A stretch of 64,000 bases of DNA from an uncultured Bacteroidales bacterium (GTDB lineage: Bacteria > Bacteroidota > Bacteroidia > Bacteroidales > Muribaculaceae), in contig UQVH01000002.1 in assembly GCA_900544535.1 (NCBI GenBank), positions 105,832 through 169,831 of the forward strand, written 5' to 3'. Position 1 is the stretch's first letter. Each line of letters starts with the position of its first letter. Below, one piece after another: positions 9,005 through 17,469 of the stretch. Position numbers and translations under genes: made by a program. The notes below the pieces were generated by a model. That model was not told the origin of the DNA, did not search any database, and saw only the letters and a list, made by a program, of their open reading frames with translations.

Positions 9005-10270
9005 ATGAACTTCAGCCATTTTTTCACATCTCTGATTGCGATTGTCAACGAGATGTCACCTTATATATTATTAGGATTTATAATCGCAGGTTTTCTTCAC
9101 GTTTTCATCAAGCCCGACACAATGGGGCGTCATCTTGCAGGCCGCGGTATAAAACCAGTTCTGAAAGCGGCTCTTTTAGGTATACCTCTGCCGCTGTGCT
9201 CGTGCGGTGTGCTGCCTACTGCGGTTTCTCTGCGGCGTCAGGGAGCCTCGAAAGGTGCCTCGACATCATTTTTGATCGCAACCCCACAAACAGGAGTGGA
9301 CAGCATAGCAGCCACATATTCCCTGTTGGGACTTCCGTTCGCAATAATGCGCCCGGTTGGGGCATTGGTCGGAGCCTTGTTTGGAGGAATGGCGGTCAGC
9401 CGTTTTGACAACGGGGCATCTACAGAAGAAAGCTGTCAACTTGCAAATACAGCAAATCCCTTATCTGATGAGGAACCTAAGGGAGTAATGAGAAAAATTG
9501 CCGAGGCTTTCCGTTACGGACTTGTCGATATGGTAGGAAGTGTTGGCAAATGGCTTGTGATCGGGCTTATAGTCGCCGCACTGATCACCGTACTTGTCCC
9601 TGACGAACTGTTTCTCGGACTGAGCCGCTATCCATTGCTCGCTATGTTGGTCATGGTGGCGGTATCTGTACCGATGTATATCTGTGCGACAGGCTCAATT
9701 CCGATCGCATTGTCACTCATCGCCAAAGGTCTGACTCCGGGTGTAGGTTTTGTTTTACTGATGGCAGGTCCGGCAGCGAATTTCGCCTCAATGATGATTC
9801 TTTCGAAAACGATCGGACGCAAGAGCACATATATATATGTAGGCTCCGTTGTGGCCACTGCAATAGTATTCGGTTTAATAATCGACTATATCCTTCCTCG
9901 TGAATGGTTCTTACCGACGGTTTCAGCTGTCACTCCGCATTGCCATCACACTTTCGGACTGTTCGAGAGCCTGTGCAGCCTGTTTCTACTCGGTCTGCTG
10001 GTGTACTCCGGAATACGCCAGCACAACAACAAACTTGATCATCAACATAATCTGACAACAAATACAGACAATATGAAACGAATCTACATTATTGAAGGAA
10101 TGTCGTGCCCTCATTGCCAGGCATCAGTTAACAAGGCTATCTCAAAACTTGAAGGAGTCGAATCTGTTTCGGTAGATCTCGGATCAGGCGAAGCCGTAGT
10201 TGAAGGAGATGTCGATGACTCGGCAGTGCGCGAGGCCATCTACGAGGCCGGATTTTCAGTCAAAGGCTGA
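9005..10270 (+). CDS. SO_0444-family Cu/Zn efflux permease with C-terminal HMA domain
   Basis: A 421-residue inner-membrane permease with about eight hydrophobic segments. It carries the family motif PLPLCSCGVLPTA (CSC at 65-67) and a second signature CATGSIPIALSLIAKG. After a His-rich linker (about 340-355) comes an HMA domain starting near residue 357 with a CPHC metal site (IEGMSCPHCQ). The architecture fits the SO_0444-type Cu/Zn exporters related to ArsP permeases. An in-frame ATG at 10073 begins exactly at the HMA domain. The gene follows the HMA-AraC regulator and ends facing rmuC. Confidence 0.87.
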   Translation: MNFSHFFTSLIAIVNEMSPYILLGFIIAGFLHVFIKPDTMGRHLAGRGIKPVLKAALLGIPLPLCSCGVLPTAVSLRRQGASKGASTSFLIATPQTGVDSIAATYSLLGLPFAIMRPVGALVGALFGGMAVSRFDNGASTEESCQLANTANPLSDEEPKGVMRKIAEAFRYGLVDMVGSVGKWLVIGLIVAALITVLVPDELFLGLSRYPLLAMLVMVAVSVPMYICATGSIPIALSLIAKGLTPGVGFVLLMAGPAANFASMMILSKTIGRKSTYIYVGSVVATAIVFGLIIDYILPREWFLPTVSAVTPHCHHTFGLFESLCSLFLLGLLVYSGIRQHNNKLDHQHNLTTNTDNMKRIYIIEGMSCPHCQASVNKAISKLEGVESVSVDLGSGEAVVEGDVDDSAVREAIYEAGFSVKG

Positions 10271-10302
10271 TTGCCGGACTGATCTCAGACCTCATCCGGC
10301 AA
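10271..10302. terminator. Shared hairpin between convergent exporter and rmuC genes
   Basis: TTGCCGG (10271-10277) and CCGGCAA (10296-10302) form a 7-bp stem directly after the exporter stop and overlapping the last codons of rmuC. It could terminate either strand, but no long T-run is present. Confidence 0.4.
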
Positions 10303-11679
10303 CCGGTTTCGGTCAAGAGAGGCCGCAATCTGCTTATTGGCCTTTACGCCAAGTTTCTGAAGATTCTGAGCGCGTGTGACAAGATTTCCTGTGCCGCAAC
10401 TCAGTTTCGTCATCGCATCGTCAAAAGCCTTTCGGGTAGAACCGAGGGCTTTTTCTATTTTCTCCATATCCTTGGTGAAATCCGCAAACTTGTCATACAT
10501 CTTTCCGGCCTCTTCAGCTATGGTGATGGCGTTGCGAGTGTGGCGGTCGCGGCTCCATAGCTGCGCGATCAGTTTGAGTCCTGAAACGAGGTGTGTCGGA
10601 GAAACGATCAGCACATTTTTATCGTAAGCTTCCTGCCATAATGACGGTTCAAGACGCATAGCTGCTATATAGGCCGGTTCGGTCGGGATGAACATCATGA
10701 CAAAGTCAAGTTTCGTATCTCCGACATAGTCCTGATAGCGCTTGCGGGCGAGTTCATCAATATGCTTTCTCACCGACCGCACATGACGCACTGAAGCCAG
10801 CTGGCGGCTTTCATCGTCTGTTGCGTTGGCATAATCCACAAATGCCGTAAGAGAAACTTTGGAATCTATGACGACAAATCGTTTGTCAGGGTAACGGACA
10901 ATGACATCCGGACGCAACAATGTGCCGTCTTCATTTCTGAGCGTGTTCCCGTTTTCATCGGTTGTCGCCTGGATGAAATATTCCACCCCTTTCTGCAAGC
11001 CGGATTTTTCGAGAATGGATTCGAGCACCATTTCCCCCCAATCACCCTGCACTTTGCTGTCGCCGCGAAGAGCTTCAGACAATTCCTGAGCCTGCCGGGA
11101 AATGGATTGGTTGAGATTCACAAGATCTTTGATGCGTTCAGAAAGAGAGAAGCGCTCACGGGCCTCGTTGTTGTAAGTTTCCGCGACGGTTTTTCGGAAT
11201 TCCTCTATATTCGAGTGGAGCGGCTGAAGGATCTCACGCAGTTTTTCCTCATTCTGATTTTTAAGGTCAGTGGTATTTTGTCTCAGGATATCATTTGCGA
11301 GGATCTTGAAACGGTTTTCAAAAATCTGTTCCTGCTCCGCACGGGTCTTCTCGTTTTCCGCCTTCTCGGCCTGAAGCATGCGGATGCTGGCGGTGAGTGC
11401 CGAATTTTCTTCCTTTGCCACAATGGTCTGGCGCGATGCTTCGTCAATTTTCTGACCGAGTTTTTCATTAGTGAGTCTCAGATCGGCCAAAAGAGCGTTG
11501 AGCGATTCGATTCGCGAGGAACTTTCGATCTTGATTTTCTCGAATTCCAGTTTGAGGACGACGTTTTCCTGCTCACAGAGTTTTCGGCTGTTTTCGGAAC
11601 GTCGGAAAGTCAGGGCGAAATAAACTGAGGCTCCACCGAAGATGAAGACCAGCAAAATAAGGACAATAGTCATAGACAA
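10285..11679 (-). CDS. rmuC: DNA recombination protein RmuC
   Basis: A 464-residue RmuC-family protein. An N-terminal membrane anchor (about 2-24) is followed by a long coiled coil (about 30-190) and the nuclease-like RmuC domain, with GDWGEMVLESILEKSGLQKG, a PDVIVRYPDKRFVVIDSKVSL active-site region and DFVMMFIPTEPAY. RmuC limits DNA rearrangement at inverted repeats, and the domain belongs to the PD-(D/E)XK fold. It is convergent with the metal exporter and reads away from the 54-residue gene upstream. Confidence 0.93.
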   Translation of the reverse strand: MSMTIVLILLVFIFGGASVYFALTFRRSENSRKLCEQENVVLKLEFEKIKIESSSRIESLNALLADLRLTNEKLGQKIDEASRQTIVAKEENSALTASIRMLQAEKAENEKTRAEQEQIFENRFKILANDILRQNTTDLKNQNEEKLREILQPLHSNIEEFRKTVAETYNNEARERFSLSERIKDLVNLNQSISRQAQELSEALRGDSKVQGDWGEMVLESILEKSGLQKGVEYFIQATTDENGNTLRNEDGTLLRPDVIVRYPDKRFVVIDSKVSLTAFVDYANATDDESRQLASVRHVRSVRKHIDELARKRYQDYVGDTKLDFVMMFIPTEPAYIAAMRLEPSLWQEAYDKNVLIVSPTHLVSGLKLIAQLWSRDRHTRNAITIAEEAGKMYDKFADFTKDMEKIEKALGSTRKAFDDAMTKLSCGTGNLVTRAQNLQKLGVKANKQIAASLDRNRLPDEV

Positions 11680-11695
11680 AATGTAGAGTGGAAGA

Positions 11696-11860
11696 TCAGT
11701 TCAACACCAGATTGCCGAGCGAACGGTCAGCAGTTGAAGCGAAAGTATAGGCTCTTGCAAACTGTCTGATTTTGGCAAGAGTTTCAGCGGCAGGCCACGG
11801 CGCAGTGTCTTTTTTAGAAGAGGAGATCAAAGTAGTTACAGGAGTAGAATTTTTATCCAT
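11696..11860 (-). CDS. Small conserved-looking protein, 54 residues
   Basis: An ATG at 11860 opens a 54-codon frame ending in TGA at 11696-11698, 16 bases before rmuC on the same strand. The protein has a Ser/Thr-rich N-terminus (MDKNSTPVTTLISSSKKD), then PPWPAAETL-like and KIRQFARAYTFA segments and an aliphatic end (NLVLN). This layout, a polar tail followed by a short amphipathic helix containing IRQFARAY, resembles small uncharacterised proteins seen repeatedly in Bacteroidales genomes. That resemblance is from memory and was not searched. The function is unknown. Confidence 0.6.
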   Translation of the reverse strand: MDKNSTPVTTLISSSKKDTAPWPAAETLAKIRQFARAYTFASTADRSLGNLVLN

Positions 11861-11987
11861 AGGCAGATTGTTTTATTATTGTCAAATAGTTGATAGTTGA
11901 TTTTATCAAGTTAACGCAACGAACGGAGAGTTTATTGTTAACAGATATTTAATAATTGCTATCAGCAGAAAATTTTTATCCGCGGGG

Positions 11988-12017
11988 TTGGAATATTCAT
12001 AAATTTCACTACTTTTG
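11988..12017 (+). promoter_or_regulatory. Promoter of the lplA-gcv operon
   Basis: TTG (11988-11990), 19 bases, then TACTTTTG (12010-12017) fits the Bacteroidetes -33/-7 pattern. It lies about 50 bases upstream of lplA. No glycine riboswitch-like structure is evident in the roughly 200-base leader. Confidence 0.65.
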
Positions 12018-12066
12018 CAGTGGACTCTTTTCAGGCCCGCACTTCTAATATACATGAACCACAATT

Positions 12067-13047
12067 ATGGATCTGGTTGTCATCAATGAATCCGAACCCC
12101 GCCGCCTGGCGTTTTATCTGGCGGAGGAAGAGTATCTTGCAAAAAAGTATCCTGACAGAGACTTCTTTTTTGCATGGCAGGTAAAGCCCACAGTCATCAT
12201 CGGGCGCAACCAACAGATGTCAAAGGAAATCAACGTGGATTTCTGCCGCGAGGCCGGAGTCGAAATTGTCAGACGAAAAAGCGGTGGCGGAGCGGTTGTG
12301 GCCGATATGAACAACATAATGTTTTCCTATATTACATCCTCGGATGATGTCTGCACGACATTCGGCAAATACACTTCAATGGTCGTCGCTTCCCTGCGGA
12401 TGCTTGGACTTGACGCTTCCGACAATAGTCGTAACGATATTCTGATCGGCGACCAGAAAGTCTCCGGAAATTCCTATTATCATATTCCGGGGCGAAGCAT
12501 CGTGCATGGAACGATGCTTTACGATTATGATCCGGTATTGATGGGGAAAGCTCTTACTCCTTCGCATCTGAAATTGGCCTCACACGGAGTAAAATCGACC
12601 CGAAGCCGTGTAACCACTATTAAAGACCAGTTGCCGGATCTTTCGATCTCTGACTTCCTTGATCATGTGCTCCGTACTGTGCCGGTCGGCGGTCGTGTAT
12701 TGACTCTTACGGACAGCGATCTGAAAGAAATCGAGAAAATCGAAGCGGAATATTATTCCGAATCATGGCTGAGAGGTAAGAATCCTAAAGGATCGCTTCA
12801 CGCTTGCGAACGCTTTGAAGGAGTGGGGGAGATCTGTGTTGATCTTTCTGTTTCACACGGCCTTATCTCGGATTTTGAAATAACGGGAGACTATCTCGAA
12901 AATGCCGATGCGGCCACAGAGCTGAGAAAACAGCTCGTGGGAGTTCCCTATGAACTCAAAGCTGTTTCGGAAGCGCTCGCATCAATCGACATTCCGAATC
13001 TGATTCCATCATTTACATCGCAACAATTAGTTAACCTTATATTCTGA
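12067..13047 (+). CDS. lplA: Lipoate-protein ligase A
   Basis: A 326-residue enzyme that activates lipoate with ATP and transfers it to lipoyl domains. Landmarks are VIIGRNQQMSKEIN, the lipoate-pocket motif RRKSGGGAVVADMNN, and NDILIGDQKVSGNSYYH. The C-terminal accessory domain (about 240-326) is present. It is the first gene of the glycine cleavage operon, 26 bases before gcvT, so its main client here is very likely GcvH lysine 60. No lipB or lipA is in the window, so the operon may rely on scavenged lipoate. Confidence 0.93.
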   Translation: MDLVVINESEPRRLAFYLAEEEYLAKKYPDRDFFFAWQVKPTVIIGRNQQMSKEINVDFCREAGVEIVRRKSGGGAVVADMNNIMFSYITSSDDVCTTFGKYTSMVVASLRMLGLDASDNSRNDILIGDQKVSGNSYYHIPGRSIVHGTMLYDYDPVLMGKALTPSHLKLASHGVKSTRSRVTTIKDQLPDLSISDFLDHVLRTVPVGGRVLTLTDSDLKEIEKIEAEYYSESWLRGKNPKGSLHACERFEGVGEICVDLSVSHGLISDFEITGDYLENADAATELRKQLVGVPYELKAVSEALASIDIPNLIPSFTSQQLVNLIF

Positions 13048-13073
13048 AAAACTAAAAAATCATTCATCTCAAA

Positions 13074-14171
13074 ATGGAAGATCTGAAAAAAACATGTCTG
13101 CATGACCGACATGTCGCTCTTGGAGCTCAAATGAGTCCATTCGGCGGATTCGACATGCCAATCCAGTATAAAGGAATTATCGAGGAGCACAATGCGGTGC
13201 GCGAGGCGTGCGGAGTGTTCGACGTCTCTCACATGGGTGAAGTTTTCGTTACCGGTCCGCAAGCCGAGAAATTCGTGAACTATATTTTCACCAATGATGT
13301 AGCCGGACTTCCCGACGGAGGCATTCTGTATGGAATGATGATGAACCATGCCGGAGGTGTCGTCGACGATCTTCTCGTCTACAAACGCGGTGATAACAAT
13401 TTCCTGCTTGTGATCAACGCATCGAATATCGACAAGGATGTTGACTGGATCAAGACTCAGGCCGCATCTTTTGACGTTGTTGTTGAAAATGTCAGCGATG
13501 AATACGGCGAACTGGCCATCCAAGGTCCCGAAGCAGAGTCAGTGATGGAAAATCTGCTTGACATCCGCTGCAAGGATCTGGTGTTCTATACATTCCTTGA
13601 AACCACATATGAAGGAAAGCCTATGATTGTCAGCCGTACCGGCTATACTGGCGAAGACGGATTCGAGGTTTACGCCGACCATGCGACGATCGTCAATATC
13701 TGGGACAAACTGATCGCTTCCGAGAAAGCTGCCCCCTGCGGACTCGGTTGCCGCGACACACTGCGGTTTGAAGTCGGACTTCCGCTTTACGGCGACGAAC
13801 TTGCCGATGATATTACGCCCGTAGAAGCCTGTCTGTCGATGTTCGTGAAACTTGACAAACCTGAATTTATCGGCCGTGAAGTCGTGGCACGTCAGAAAGC
13901 CGAAGGTGCGCCGCGCAAACTGGTCGGCCTTGAGATCCTTGACCGCGCGATAGCCCGCCACGGATGCGAGGTCCTCAACGACAAGGATGAAGTAATCGGC
14001 TATGTAACGACAGGTTACCGCGGCATCTCAGTCGACAAGAGCATCGCCGCCGCACTGATCGAGACTCCTTACGCGGTGAAAGACAGCGAACTCAAAGTAC
14101 GTGTGCGCCGCAAGACATTCCCCGCATGTGTGACTGCCAAAAAATTCTATAAGAAATCATATAAAAAATAA
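13074..14171 (+). CDS. gcvT: Glycine cleavage system T protein (aminomethyltransferase)
   Basis: A 365-residue T protein. It takes the aminomethyl group from GcvH, releases ammonia and passes the one-carbon unit to tetrahydrofolate. Family signatures include FGGFDMPIQYKGIIEEH, CGVFDVSHMGEV, RTGYTGEDGFEVY, and GLGCRDTLRFEVGLPLYG near the folate site. It follows lplA by 26 bases and precedes gcvH by 32 bases. Confidence 0.96.
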   Translation: MEDLKKTCLHDRHVALGAQMSPFGGFDMPIQYKGIIEEHNAVREACGVFDVSHMGEVFVTGPQAEKFVNYIFTNDVAGLPDGGILYGMMMNHAGGVVDDLLVYKRGDNNFLLVINASNIDKDVDWIKTQAASFDVVVENVSDEYGELAIQGPEAESVMENLLDIRCKDLVFYTFLETTYEGKPMIVSRTGYTGEDGFEVYADHATIVNIWDKLIASEKAAPCGLGCRDTLRFEVGLPLYGDELADDITPVEACLSMFVKLDKPEFIGREVVARQKAEGAPRKLVGLEILDRAIARHGCEVLNDKDEVIGYVTTGYRGISVDKSIAAALIETPYAVKDSELKVRVRRKTFPACVTAKKFYKKSYKK

Positions 14172-14203
14172 TCATAACCAACTATTTAAAACAACTTACA
14201 ACC

Positions 14204-14578
14204 ATGAGCAAGACATATTATTCCCAGACACACGAATATATCACAGTTGACGGCAACATCGGCTATGTAGGCATCAGTGATTACGCACAGCACGCCCTCG
14301 GCAATGTCGTTTATGTGGACATGCCTGACGAAGGTGATGAAATCGAAGCAGGTGAAGACTTCGGCGCAGTAGAAAGTGTCAAGGCTGCCAGCGACCTTAT
14401 GGCTCCCGTAAGCGGCACTGTACTTGAGGCAAATGAAAAACTTGCAGACAATCCCCGTCTTATCAACGAAGATCCGATGGCCAACTGGATTATCAAGGTC
14501 GAACTCTCCGATCCTTCACAGCTGGATGAGCTGATGGATGAAGAAGCTTATAAGGCTCACTGCGAAGCAGAAAAATAA
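14204..14578 (+). CDS. gcvH: Glycine cleavage system H protein
   Basis: A 124-residue carrier protein that shuttles the aminomethyl group on a lipoyl arm. The lipoylated lysine is K60 in FGAVESVKAASDL, and the flanking GDEIEAGEDFG and PVSGTVLEANE beta-hairpins are typical. It is tightly placed between gcvT and gcvPA (5-base gap). Confidence 0.97.
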   Translation: MSKTYYSQTHEYITVDGNIGYVGISDYAQHALGNVVYVDMPDEGDEIEAGEDFGAVESVKAASDLMAPVSGTVLEANEKLADNPRLINEDPMANWIIKVELSDPSQLDELMDEEAYKAHCEAEK

Positions 14579-14583
14579 CAGAC

Positions 14584-15966
14584 ATGATACACAGATATTT
14601 CCCTCATACATCCTTGGACATTGCCGAAATGCTTGGGCGTTGCGGCATGAAGAGCCTGGATGATCTTTACAGCGATGTCCCGGAATCACTCAAACTCAAA
14701 CGGGACTATGACCTTCCGGCACAGATGAGCGAAAAGGAGGTCCGCGATTTTTTTGAAGGCCTGGCAGTGAAAAATCAGCCACTGACATGCTTTGCCGGCG
14801 CCGGTTTTTATGATCATTATGCTCCGGCAGTGATCCCTTCGATCATATCGCGCTCCGAGTTCCTCACGGCCTATACCCCATATCAGCCTGAGATTTCACA
14901 GGGCACTCTGCAATACATCTTCGAATATCAGTCGATGATGACGCAGCTTACCGGCATGGAGGTGTCAAACGCCTCGATGTACGACGGTACTACTGCCGTG
15001 GCAGAAGCGATGCTGATGGCTGTCACTCACGCCCGCAAGCGAAACAGAGTGCTTGTCTCGGCTACTGTCAATCCGATCTACCGCGAAGTCATCGACACAT
15101 ATGCACATTATCATGGTGTGACAGTCGATACGATTCCAGAGAAGGATGGTGTGACTGATGTCGAGGCTATGGACAATATGTTAGGGGCAGGTGATGTGGC
15201 AGGCGTGATTGTCGCTACGCCCAACTATTACGGTATTCTTGAAGACTACACCGGGTTCGCCGACAAAGTACATGCCGCCAAAGCCCTGCTCATCATGACT
15301 GCTCCGGCATCGGCTCTCGGTGTCATCCGCACTCCTGGCGAGTGGGGGGCCGACATCGCTGCCGGCGAGGCACAGTCCCTCGGTATGCCTTTGAATTTCG
15401 GTGGCCCGTATTTGGGCTATATGTGCTGTACAAAGGCTCTCATACGCAAATTGCCGGGCCGAATTGTCGGTGCCACCACCGATGCTGACGGCCGCCGCGT
15501 GTTTGTACTCACACTACAAGCCCGTGAACAGCACATCAGACGCGACAAAGCTACTTCCAACATCTGTTCCAACCAGGGTCTGATGGCGCTTTATGTTGCC
15601 GTTTATCTGTCGCTCATGGGGGCGAAAGGCCTGCGCGAAGTTAATGAACTGTCAGCAGCCGGAGCGCACTATCTGGCCGAAAAATTAGTGGAAAGCGGGG
15701 CGTTTGAGTTGAAATATCCTGACAAACCCTTCCTGAATGAATTTGTCGTGCGCTTCAAAGGTGAAGTCAAATTGGTAGACTTCATGGAAGTATGCACCTC
15801 TTGCGGTTGTTTGCCCGGCGTTATGCTTTCGGACAACGAACTGCTTGTCTGCGTGACCGAGACCCGTACAAAGGAAGAAATCGACCGCTATATCTGGCGC
15901 GCGGAGACTTTCGCGAAAGCTACTGTGCCTTCATTTACAGAAAACAAAAATATCAATGACGATTAA
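14584..15966 (+). CDS. gcvPA: Glycine dehydrogenase (decarboxylating) subunit 1
   Basis: A 460-residue protein corresponding to the N-terminal half of P protein. It begins with the typical HTSLDIAEML region and contains FAGAGFYDHYAPAVIPSII and YTPYQPEISQGTLQ. It lacks the PLP-binding lysine, which lies in subunit 2. Together the two subunits decarboxylate glycine and load the methylamine onto GcvH. Many Bacteroidales encode a single fused P protein, so the split form is worth noting. Confidence 0.96.
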   Translation: MIHRYFPHTSLDIAEMLGRCGMKSLDDLYSDVPESLKLKRDYDLPAQMSEKEVRDFFEGLAVKNQPLTCFAGAGFYDHYAPAVIPSIISRSEFLTAYTPYQPEISQGTLQYIFEYQSMMTQLTGMEVSNASMYDGTTAVAEAMLMAVTHARKRNRVLVSATVNPIYREVIDTYAHYHGVTVDTIPEKDGVTDVEAMDNMLGAGDVAGVIVATPNYYGILEDYTGFADKVHAAKALLIMTAPASALGVIRTPGEWGADIAAGEAQSLGMPLNFGGPYLGYMCCTKALIRKLPGRIVGATTDADGRRVFVLTLQAREQHIRRDKATSNICSNQGLMALYVAVYLSLMGAKGLREVNELSAAGAHYLAEKLVESGAFELKYPDKPFLNEFVVRFKGEVKLVDFMEVCTSCGCLPGVMLSDNELLVCVTETRTKEEIDRYIWRAETFAKATVPSFTENKNINDD

Positions 15967-15982
15967 CTGACGTTCCAAAGCT

Positions 15983-17464
15983 ATGAATAAAAAATATTAC
16001 GGCAAGCTTATCTTTGAGCTCTCTCGTCCGGGACGTCAGGGCTATTACCTTGCGAAAAACGGCTGTGATGATGTAGTCGCATCCCTACCAGGCAATCTGT
16101 TGCGTGCCGATGCTCCCGTTCTTCCCGAAGTGGATGAACCGAGCGTTGTACGGCATTACAACAATATGTCGACAAACAATTTCGGTGTCGATACAGGCTT
16201 TTACCCTCTCGGCTCATGCACGATGAAATACAATCCGAAAATCAACGAGGAAATGGCTTCCTTGCCGGCCTTCACCACTCTTCATCCTTTCCAGCCATCG
16301 GCGACAGTGCAGGGCGCACTTGAGGCCTACTACGAATTGCAGAAGAAACTGAGCGAGATCGGCGGTATGGCTGAGTTCACACTCAATCCCTACGCAGGAG
16401 CACACGGTGAGTTGACAGGTCTGTTGGTGATCCGCGCTTATCATGAAAGCCGCGGAGACCTGAAGAGGACTAAAGTCATCGTCCCGGACTCGGCACACGG
16501 GACCAATCCGGCTTCCGCTGCTGTTGCCGGGCTGAAAGTTGTCGAGGTCAAAAGTCTTCCCGACGGCACTGTCGATGTCGAAGCACTGAAACCGCTGCTT
16601 GACGACACTGTGGCTGCCGTCATGATGACTAATCCCAACACCGTCGGCATCTTCGAGCATAATATACCCGTGATCGCGGAGATGGTTCATGCCTGCGGTG
16701 CATTGCTCTATTATGACGGAGCCAACCTGAATCCGCTCTTGGGTGTGGCCCGACCGGGAGATATGGGCTTTGATGTCATGCACATCAATCTCCACAAAAC
16801 TTTTTCCACGCCTCATGGTGGAGGCGGTCCCGGTGCTGGTCCGGTCGGCGTAAGAGCCGGGCTGGAGCAGTTCCTCCCGAATCCGCGTGTGGTGAAACAC
16901 CAGCCCACAGGAGAAGCCGCACTCTTTGAATTGGATTTCGGCACAGAGAAAGCGCCTCATGCACTCGGCCGAATCTCGGCATGGCTCGGCAATTTCGCTG
17001 TCGAACTCAGAGCATTGGCCTATATCCTCTCGTTGGGTGCGGACGGTCTGAAGATGGCCGGTCCATTGGCTACGCTGAATGCCAACTATGTCAAGGAATG
17101 TCTGAGAGATCTCTATCTGCTCCCGATTGACCGTGTATGCAAACATGAATTTGTGTTTGACGGTCTGGCCGACAAGTCGACAGGAGTCACCACGCTCAAC
17201 GTCGCAAAGAGATTGCTTGATCATGGATTCCATGCCCCGACAATCTATTTCCCGCTGCTCTTCCATGAATCTCTCATGATTGAGCCGACGGAAACGGAAA
17301 GCAAGGAGACTCTTGACGAATTTATTGCCGTCATGCGCGAGATTGCCCGCGAGGCTGCTGAGTCACCTGAAAAGGTGAAGGAGGCTCCGCTTGACACCCC
17401 GATACGCAAACCGGACGATACAGCCGCCGCGCTGAATCAGGTCGTTACATTCTCAGAACTTTAG
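15983..17464 (+). CDS. gcvPB: Glycine dehydrogenase (decarboxylating) subunit 2
   Basis: A 493-residue C-terminal half of P protein carrying the PLP lysine K272 in HINLHKTFSTPHGGGGPG. Other signatures are TNNFGVDTGFYPLGSCTMKYNPK and VPDSAHGTNPASAA. It follows gcvPA by 16 bases and precedes lpdA by 5 bases. The pair is expected to form the alpha2-beta2 decarboxylase seen in bacteria with split P protein. Confidence 0.96.
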   Translation: MNKKYYGKLIFELSRPGRQGYYLAKNGCDDVVASLPGNLLRADAPVLPEVDEPSVVRHYNNMSTNNFGVDTGFYPLGSCTMKYNPKINEEMASLPAFTTLHPFQPSATVQGALEAYYELQKKLSEIGGMAEFTLNPYAGAHGELTGLLVIRAYHESRGDLKRTKVIVPDSAHGTNPASAAVAGLKVVEVKSLPDGTVDVEALKPLLDDTVAAVMMTNPNTVGIFEHNIPVIAEMVHACGALLYYDGANLNPLLGVARPGDMGFDVMHINLHKTFSTPHGGGGPGAGPVGVRAGLEQFLPNPRVVKHQPTGEAALFELDFGTEKAPHALGRISAWLGNFAVELRALAYILSLGADGLKMAGPLATLNANYVKECLRDLYLLPIDRVCKHEFVFDGLADKSTGVTTLNVAKRLLDHGFHAPTIYFPLLFHESLMIEPTETESKETLDEFIAVMREIAREAAESPEKVKEAPLDTPIRKPDDTAAALNQVVTFSEL

Positions 17465-17469
17465 AGATC

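Noticed and set aside
11861..12066. Possible glycine riboswitch upstream of the gcv operon
   Set aside because: The leader after the promoter is only about 45 bases and shows none of the conserved glycine aptamer helices.
16214..17266. 350-codon frame antisense to gcvPB
   Set aside because: The sense gene is certain; the antisense protein has no recognisable motif or start context.
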